A DNA stretch of 12,566 nt from Pseudomonadota bacterium (GTDB taxonomy: Bacteria > Pseudomonadota > Gammaproteobacteria > Burkholderiales > Thiobacillaceae), in NCBI GenBank assembly GCA_021802595.1, contig JAJZRT010000042.1, positions 1 through 12,566 on the forward strand, read 5' to 3'. The position numbers and the translations under genes are program-made. Numbering within the stretch: the first letter of the stretch is position 1; each line of letters opens with the position of its first letter. Positions 7,784-12,566 of this stretch are shown here, piece by piece. The notes under the pieces were generated by a model. That model had not been told where the DNA came from. It saw only the letters and a program-made list of their open reading frames with translations, and made no database searches.

Positions 7784-9181
7784 TCAGGGTTTCAGCAGGG
7801 ACAGCTGGGCGGCGAAATCGGCTTCATCCGCAACGGACAGACAGCGCAGGTCGAGCCGCAATGCGCCGTCGGCGATGCGCCCGATCACCGGCAGCGGCAG
7901 GCCGCGCAGCGCGCGCTCGATGTCGTGCAACACGCCACTTTTTCTTGAGCCGGGACGCACTGCCAGCGCGCAGCTTTCCAGCCGGTCGACCGGCAGCGAG
8001 CCGCTGCCGATCTGCGACAGGGCCGGCTCGACCGCCACCTTCACCTGCCAGCCGGCCAGCGCCTGCTGCATCGACGGCAACAGGCGTTCTGCCTGGGCCT
8101 GGATGTCGTCTGACGGCCGGGTGAGCAGTTGCAGGGCAGTGAGCCGATCAGCCAGGCGGTCGGGGTCACGGTACAGGCGCAGCACTGCATCCAGCGCGGC
8201 CAGCGTGAGCTTGCCGACGCGCAGTGCGCGCTTGAGCGGGTTTTTCTTGATGCGCTGGATCAAGGCCTTGCGCCCCACCAGAATGCCGGCCTGCGGCCCG
8301 CCCAGCAGCTTGTCGCCGCTGAAGCTCACGAGGTCGGCGCCAGCCTCCACCGCCTCCCGCGCCGTGGGTTCGTGCGGCAGGCCGAAACGCGCGAGATCGG
8401 TGAGCGTCCCGCTGCCGAGGTCGATCACGAAGGGCAGTTCATGGGCATGCGCCAACTGCGCCAACTCCGTCTCCGGCACACTGGCAGTAAACCCCTGGAT
8501 GGCGTAATTGCTGGTGTGAATCTTCATCAGCATGGCGCTGCGCGGGCCGATGGCCTCGGCAAAGTCGCGCAGATGGGTGCGGTTGGTGGTACCCACCTCG
8601 ACCAGTTTGGCACCGGCTCGGCTCATGATGTCGGGTACGCGGAAGGCACCGCCGATCTCGACCAGCTCGCCGCGCGAGACGATCACCTGCTTTCGCATCG
8701 CCAGGGTGTTGAGCAGCAGGAACACCGCCGCCGCATTGTTGTTGACCACGGTGGCGGCCTCGGCGCCGGTGAGTTCGCACAGCACGCCCTCCACCACGTC
8801 GTCGCGGTCGCCGCGGCCGCCGGTTTCGAGATCGTATTCCAGCGCGCAGGGATGGCGCGCCGCCATCAGCAGCGCGTCGACCGCCTCCTCCGGAAGGAGG
8901 GAGCGCCCCAGGTTGGTGTGCAGCACCGTGCCGGTGAGATTGAACACCCGCTTCAGGTGGGGTGCGTTGCGCTGCGCCAGATGCGAGGCGAGCTGAACGG
9001 TCAGCGCGGGCTCGGTGTAATCCACCAGCTCGCCGGTACGTGCGGTCTGACGGGCGCTGTCGAGCACGCTGCGCACGCCGGCGAGCACCGGTTCTCGACC
9101 GTATTCGGCAATCAGGGGCACAACCGCGGCCCAGTTGAGGACACGATCGATCGAGGGTGGATGTGGCGGGGCGCTATGCAC
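7784..9181 (-). CDS. selA: SelA, L-seryl-tRNA(Sec) selenium transferase
   Basis: SelA is a PLP-dependent cytoplasmic enzyme that converts Ser-tRNA-Sec to Sec-tRNA-Sec using selenophosphate. With the GTG start it has 465 residues, the normal length. The PLP-binding lysine is in [20 protein letters not shown] (Lys291). Other family motifs are [16 protein letters not shown] (about 81-96), [13 protein letters not shown] (about 115-127) and [20 protein letters not shown]. Start choice: the ribosome site AAAGGGA directly touches an upstream TTG (9188-9190) but is 9 bases from the GTG at 9179-9181, so GTG is preferred. It follows fdhE by 54 bases and precedes the transglutaminase-like gene by 16. 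No selenophosphate synthetase (selD) is in the window, so that gene must lie elsewhere if the pathway is complete. Confidence 0.96.
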   Translation of the reverse strand: MHSAPPHPPSIDRVLNWAAVVPLIAEYGREPVLAGVRSVLDSARQTARTGELVDYTEPALTVQLASHLAQRNAPHLKRVFNLTGTVLHTNLGRSLLPEEAVDALLMAARHPCALEYDLETGGRGDRDDVVEGVLCELTGAEAATVVNNNAAAVFLLLNTLAMRKQVIVSRGELVEIGGAFRVPDIMSRAGAKLVEVGTTNRTHLRDFAEAIGPRSAMLMKIHTSNYAIQGFTASVPETELAQLAHAHELPFVIDLGSGTLTDLARFGLPHEPTAREAVEAGADLVSFSGDKLLGGPQAGILVGRKALIQRIKKNPLKRALRVGKLTLAALDAVLRLYRDPDRLADRLTALQLLTRPSDDIQAQAERLLPSMQQALAGWQVKVAVEPALSQIGSGSLPVDRLESCALAVRPGSRKSGVLHDIERALRGLPLPVIGRIADGALRLDLRCLSVADEADFAAQLSLLKP

Positions 9182-9190
9182 GATAGACAA

Positions 9191-9197
9191 TCCCTTT
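9191..9197 (-). promoter_or_regulatory. Ribosome-binding site that decides the selA start
   Basis: AAAGGGA on the minus strand abuts the possible TTG start (zero spacing) and is 9 bases from the GTG at 9179-9181. A ribosome site needs a spacer, so it supports the GTG and removes three residues from the longest reading. Confidence 0.6.
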
Positions 9198-9235
9198 GCG
9201 AAGGTTGGTCGAGGCCTTGAGGCGGCTGTGTCTCT

Positions 9236-10153
9236 TTATAGTTGACCCTGAACCAGATACCAGTTGATTCCGCTGCGGGCAAAGCCCGCTTCGTCCATGA
9301 GCAGGTCGAGCGTCAGGGTGGCGAGGTCGTCGGCCACCGGATCGGCCAGCAGATCCTTCTCCTGCTGGATGATTTTCAGGTAGGTGCGGCATTCCGGGCA
9401 GGCCTCGGCCTGCACGAGCGGGCTTTTCCCCTCCAGATGGTAGTGGGCGATGCCGCGCGTGTTGTCGCAGTTGCTGCACTTGGCGCGCACCACATGCCAT
9501 TCCGCATTGCACAGCACGCAGTGCAGATAGCGCAGGCCGTTCTCCGCGCCGCCGACGCGCACCATCGAACTGACCGGATGGGCGCCGCATACCGGACACA
9601 GATTGGGATGCTCGGGCCGCGCCACCTGTCCGGGATCGAGCTGGCGGGCGAGGCGGGTCCAGACCCCCTGCAGCGCGGCGCCGACGATCGGCGTCGTGGC
9701 GACATCGAGCTTGCCGATGTTCCCGTCGAGCAGGTGCGCGGCCTGCGCGTCCAGCCAGGCATCCGGTTTTTCCAGCACCGGTTCCAGGGCGGCCTGGCCT
9801 GCGGCGGGCAACGCCGGCTGCACCGCCCGCGCCAGATGCCGCGCCACATCGCGCCAGCCCTCCGGCAAACCGAGGCCGGCGGGCGCCAGCGGGGGCATCC
9901 GGTATTCGCGGCATTGCGCCAGCCGTTCGGCTGTCGGCATGACCTCGGCGGCATCGCCTGCCGTCAGGCTGTCCTGCTGCGCCCGTACCAGGTAGGCAAC
10001 GAAACGCAGGTAGTCGCCGAGGGTGTGGCCTTCGGCGAGCTTCGCCAGCCGCAGAGCGCGCGACAGAAACATGTCAGCAGGCGGCAAAAGCAGTTCCGGA
10101 ATGCTGCCGGCGGCCGCTTCGATCTCGCCGGGCTGCAGGAGGGTGGTTGTCAT
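9236..10153 (-). CDS. fdhE: FdhE, formate dehydrogenase maturation protein
   Basis: FdhE is a cytoplasmic accessory protein needed for activity of membrane-bound formate dehydrogenases; E. coli FdhE is known to bind iron and to interact with the FDH catalytic subunits. The protein has 305 residues, close to the 309 of E. coli. The C-terminal half has four CxxC pairs: C186/C189 (LCPVCGAHPVSS), C212/C215 (LHCVLCNAEWH), C226/C229 (KCSNCDNTRGI) and C252/C255 (ACPECRTYLK). These form the rubredoxin-like metal-binding folds typical of the family. The N-terminal half is mostly helical. The ATG at 10151-10153 has only a distant AAGGA (11 bases away), but no better start exists nearby. It lies 37 bases after the gamma subunit gene, as expected for the operon. 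No fdhD is visible in the window. Confidence 0.95.
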   Translation of the reverse strand: MTTTLLQPGEIEAAAGSIPELLLPPADMFLSRALRLAKLAEGHTLGDYLRFVAYLVRAQQDSLTAGDAAEVMPTAERLAQCREYRMPPLAPAGLGLPEGWRDVARHLARAVQPALPAAGQAALEPVLEKPDAWLDAQAAHLLDGNIGKLDVATTPIVGAALQGVWTRLARQLDPGQVARPEHPNLCPVCGAHPVSSMVRVGGAENGLRYLHCVLCNAEWHVVRAKCSNCDNTRGIAHYHLEGKSPLVQAEACPECRTYLKIIQQEKDLLADPVADDLATLTLDLLMDEAGFARSGINWYLVQGQL

Positions 10154-10190
10154 GCGCCAGTCGATCCTTGTCGTGAAGAAGAGTCGGGAA

Positions 10191-10808
10191 TCATTTGCCG
10201 GTCATTTCGCGATACCAGGCGCGGTGATGGTGTTTGGCCCAGGCTTCCGATACCGTGCCGCGCGTCATGGCGCGGACCGTGCCCTTGACCCAGATCGCCG
10301 CATAGACGTGCACGACGATGCCGAGGATCATGATCCAGGCGGCCAGCGCGTGGACGACCACCGCGACGCGCAGCAGCCCGATGGGGAAGTAATGCGCAAA
10401 CCAGGGCTGCCAGATCACGATGCCGGACAGCAGCAGCACGGGGATGCCTGCCACCATCGTCCAGAATAAATATTTCTGCCCGGCGTTGTACTTGCCGAGT
10501 TCGGGCAGGCCCTGGTCATGGTTGCACAGCACGTCCTTGATGCGTTTCATCCACTGGCGATCGGCCGCCGTGAAATGGTTGAAACGCCAGAACCGGGCCG
10601 CCATCGCCATGAAGGACAGGAACATCACCGCGCCGATGAAGGGATGCAGGATACGCGCCCAGGGGCCGCCGCCGAACAGGTTGGCGAGAAAGAAGAAAGC
10701 CGGGTGGAACAGCGCCAGCCCGGACAGGCCGGCGAGGACGAAGGCGATGGCCACCACCCAGTGGTTGCTGCGTTCCCTTGCGGTGTAACGTTGAATCATC
10801 TTGCTCAT
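10191..10808 (-). CDS. fdnI: Formate dehydrogenase gamma subunit, cytochrome b556 membrane anchor
   Basis: This is the membrane cytochrome b subunit of an FDH-N/FDH-O type enzyme. It anchors the alpha-beta dimer and passes electrons to quinone. The protein has 205 residues and four hydrophobic segments (about 17-40, 54-72, 112-132 and 147-171). The four haem-ligand histidines of E. coli FdnI have counterparts here: His16 (SNHWVVAI), His55 (RILHPFIGA), His153 (VVHALAAW) and His167 (GIVVHVYA). The motifs GKYNAGQK (about 105-112) and AIWVKGTVRAM, and the ending KHHHRAWYREMTGK, closely match FdnI. The start has a strong ribosome site (AAAGGAG, 5 bases before the ATG). It follows the beta subunit by 42 bases. 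fdnI is used by similarity; fdoI would be equally defensible. Confidence 0.95.
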   Translation of the reverse strand: MSKMIQRYTARERSNHWVVAIAFVLAGLSGLALFHPAFFFLANLFGGGPWARILHPFIGAVMFLSFMAMAARFWRFNHFTAADRQWMKRIKDVLCNHDQGLPELGKYNAGQKYLFWTMVAGIPVLLLSGIVIWQPWFAHYFPIGLLRVAVVVHALAAWIMILGIVVHVYAAIWVKGTVRAMTRGTVSEAWAKHHHRAWYREMTGK

Positions 10809-10850
10809 GATCGCTCCTTTGCATGGGCGGTGGGTTGAAGACGGAACAGC

Positions 10851-11720
10851 TCACTCCGTTTCGTCTTCCTCCACTTCCTTGGGCCCCGCCGTGACGTAAT
10901 GGAAGAATCCGGCGAACACGGCGAGGCCGATGCCTAGACTCATGAGAGGTTTGGTCACGCCCTTCCACAGGCTCACCAGCGGGCTGATGTGCGGGTCCCT
11001 GGGCAGGTTCGCATACAGCTCGGGTTTGTCGCCATGCTGCAGGACATACATCACATGCGTGCCACCCACGCCCGGCGGATCGTAAAGCGCCGCGTTGTCG
11101 TAACCACGCTCCTTCAGGTCGGCGATGCGTCCTTCGGCGTGGTGGATCATGTCCGTCTTGGCGCCGAACACGATCGCGCCGGTGGGGCAGGTCTTCACGC
11201 AGGCCGGCTCCAGCCCGACCGCCACCCGGTCGGAGCAGAGCGTGCACTTGTAGGCCTTGTTGTCCTTCTTCGAAATGCGCGGGATGTTGAACGGGCAGCC
11301 GGTGATGCAGTAGCCGCAGCCGATGCAGTTCTCCTCGTGGAAATCGACGATGCCGTTGGCGTACTGGACGATGGCTCCCGGAGACGGGCAGGCCTTGAGG
11401 CAGCCCGGGTCGGCGCAATGCATGCAGCCGTCCTTGCGGATCAGCCATTCGAGCCGTCCCGGTTCCGGTTCCACTTCCGAGAAGCGCATCACGGTCCACG
11501 ACTGGTCGCTGAGGTCGCGCGGGTTGTCATAGATGCCGACGTTGGTGCCGACCTCGTCGCGCAGGTCGTTCCATTCCATGCACGCCGCCTGGCAGGCCTT
11601 GCAGCCGATGCACTTGGAGATGTCGATCAGCTTGGCCACCTGGGTGATTTCGCCCCGGGCAGCGGGGGACGGCGCGGTGGTGGCGGACCGGGCCTTGATG
11701 TCGAGTGATTGCAGTGCCAT
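10851..11720 (-). CDS. fdnH: Formate dehydrogenase beta subunit, four [4Fe-4S] ferredoxin-like electron carrier
   Basis: The beta subunit passes electrons from the alpha-subunit molybdenum site to the membrane cytochrome. With the ATG at 11718-11720 the protein has 289 residues. Sixteen cysteines in four groups bind four [4Fe-4S] clusters: C37/40/43/47, C99/102/107/111, C132/135/138/142 and C159/162/174/178. A single C-terminal transmembrane helix (about 258-278, [18 protein letters not shown]) and an acidic tail follow, as in E. coli FdnH/FdoH. The start is fixed by a strong ribosome site AAGGAGG 5 bases upstream that overlaps the stop codon of the alpha gene. A longer in-frame reading upstream of this ATG lies inside the alpha subunit gene and is rejected. 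There are 10 bases between the alpha stop codon and this ATG. The family is also called FdxH. Confidence 0.96.
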   Translation of the reverse strand: MALQSLDIKARSATTAPSPAARGEITQVAKLIDISKCIGCKACQAACMEWNDLRDEVGTNVGIYDNPRDLSDQSWTVMRFSEVEPEPGRLEWLIRKDGCMHCADPGCLKACPSPGAIVQYANGIVDFHEENCIGCGYCITGCPFNIPRISKKDNKAYKCTLCSDRVAVGLEPACVKTCPTGAIVFGAKTDMIHHAEGRIADLKERGYDNAALYDPPGVGGTHVMYVLQHGDKPELYANLPRDPHISPLVSLWKGVTKPLMSLGIGLAVFAGFFHYVTAGPKEVEEDETE

Positions 11721-11725
11721 GGCCG

Positions 11726-11732
11726 CCTCCTT
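11726..11732 (-). promoter_or_regulatory. Ribosome-binding site of the beta subunit, overlapping the alpha stop codon
   Basis: AAGGAGG on the minus strand shares two bases with the TAA stop of the alpha gene (11731-11733) and is 5 bases before the beta ATG. It fixes the beta start and indicates tight, probably coupled, translation of the two subunits. Confidence 0.75.
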
Positions 11733-12566
11733 ATACCTTTTCCACGTCCACGAGGAACGCCTTGAATTCCGGCGTCTGCGTGTTGGCGTCACCGACGAAG
11801 GGCGTCAGCGTGTTGGTGATGTAGCCGTTCTTCGCCACCCCCATGAAGCCCCAGTGGATCGGCACGCCGACCGTGTGCACCTTCTGTCCGGCGACGTCGA
11901 GCGTGCGCACCCGCTTGGTGACCACCGCCACCGCGACGATGAAGCCGCGGTTGGATTTCACCCGCACGTGGTCGCCCGCCTTGATGCCCTTGGACTTGGC
12001 CAGCTCCTCGCCGATTTCGACGAACTGCTCCGGCTGCAGGATCGCATTGATCTGCGCGTGCTTGGTCCAGAAGTGGAAATGCTCAGTGAGCCGGTACGTC
12101 GTCGCCACATGCGGGAACTTGTCGGGCTTGCCGAACGTCGCCCAGTCCTCCTTGAACACCCGGGCTGCCGGATTGGCGCGCGCCAGTGCGTTCTTCGGAT
12201 GCAGCGGGTTGACGGCCAGCGGCGATTCCATCGGCTCGTAGTGCTCGGGGAAGGGCCCTTCCGCCATCTTGTCCACCGCGAAGAAGCGTGCCACGCCTTC
12301 CGGATTCATGATGAACGGGCTCATGCCTTCGTCGGGCGCCGAATCGATCTTGAAGTCCGGCACGTCGGAGCCGCCCCACTTGCCCGCAGCCGCGTCCCAC
12401 GCGATCAGCTTGCGCTTCGGATCGTAGGGCTTGCCGCTCAGGTCGCAGGAGGCGCGGTTGTAGAGCACGCGGCGGTTGGCCGGCCACGCATAGGCCCAGT
12501 TCAGGGTCTGGCCGATGCCGAAGGGGTCGGCGTTGTCGCGCCGCGCCATCAGGTTGCCCTTCTCGC
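11731..12566 (-). CDS. fdnG: Formate dehydrogenase alpha subunit, FdnG/FdoG type (C-terminal part, cut by the window edge)
   Basis: Only the last 277 or so residues of a roughly 1000-residue molybdopterin enzyme are visible. The part shown carries the molybdopterin-dinucleotide-binding region and matches the E. coli FdnG C-terminus closely. Landmarks in order are [97 protein letters not shown] and [17 protein letters not shown], ending VEKV-TAA. The enzyme oxidises formate to CO2 and is periplasmic in the FDH-N group, exported by Tat. The Sec codon (near residue 196 in E. coli FdnG) and SECIS hairpin lie beyond the right edge and cannot be checked. The surrounding selABC genes make a Sec-containing enzyme likely. 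An internal ATG at 12547-12549 is not the start; the frame stays open to the window edge. Confidence 0.96.
   Translation of the reverse strand, partial: EKGNLMARRDNADPFGIGQTLNWAYAWPANRRVLYNRASCDLSGKPYDPKRKLIAWDAAAGKWGGSDVPDFKIDSAPDEGMSPFIMNPEGVARFFAVDKMAEGPFPEHYEPMESPLAVNPLHPKNALARANPAARVFKEDWATFGKPDKFPHVATTYRLTEHFHFWTKHAQINAILQPEQFVEIGEELAKSKGIKAGDHVRVKSNRGFIVAVAVVTKRVRTLDVAGQKVHTVGVPIHWGFMGVAKNGYITNTLTPFVGDANTQTPEFKAFLVDVEKV

Noticed and set aside
8129..9220. Plus-strand 363-codon open frame opposite selA
   Set aside because: It is antisense to a clear SelA with PLP motif and carries no motif of its own.
9242..10288. Plus-strand 348-codon open frame opposite fdhE
   Set aside because: fdhE has four CxxC pairs and operon spacing; the antisense frame is composition-driven.
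11721..11792. Upstream extension of the beta subunit
   Set aside because: It lies inside the alpha gene, is Arg-rich, and the strong AAGGAGG site points to ATG 11718-11720.

Overview
The window looks like the chromosome of a GC-rich Gram-negative bacterium, most likely a betaproteobacterium. The FDH-N type formate dehydrogenase, the SelA/SelB/tRNA-Sec set, FdhE and the CopA/CopB-CopRS pairing all resemble proteobacterial versions. The taxonomic call is inference; no 16S or other marker is present.

Left part (1-4571), copper resistance. A minus-strand copA-copB operon encodes a Tat-exported multicopper oxidase (CopA) and an outer-membrane copper protein (CopB, cut by the left edge). It diverges from a plus-strand copR-copS two-component system with an ATGA overlap. 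The 174-base divergent gap holds an array of ATTAC/GTAAT half-sites that is the probable CopR operator.

Middle and right part (4673-12566), a selenocysteine-dependent formate dehydrogenase locus, all on the minus strand. In transcription order it reads: fdnG/fdoG (alpha subunit, C-terminal part only, cut by the right edge), fdxH-type beta subunit with sixteen cluster cysteines, cytochrome b gamma subunit, fdhE (maturation), selA (Ser-tRNA to Sec-tRNA conversion), a Tat-exported transglutaminase-like protein of unknown function, selB (Sec-specific elongation factor) and selC (tRNA-Sec, anticodon UCA). Gaps are short: 10, 42, 37, 54 and 16 bases, then a 4-base overlap, then 3 bases. This suggests one long transcript that carries the selenoenzyme, its maturation factor and the machinery decoding its UGA codon. 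The UGA codon and SECIS element of the alpha subunit would lie beyond the right edge.

The two halves converge: copS ends at 4571 and selC ends at 4673, with 101 bases between and no clear intrinsic terminator. The base composition appears less GC-rich on the copRS side, and selC is a classic island integration site, so the copper genes may have been acquired there; this is not proven. The least explained element is the transglutaminase-like gene between selA and selB. I saw no CRISPR array, transposase, integrase, rRNA or protein-coding frameshift. No gene-free stretch exceeds 300 bases.
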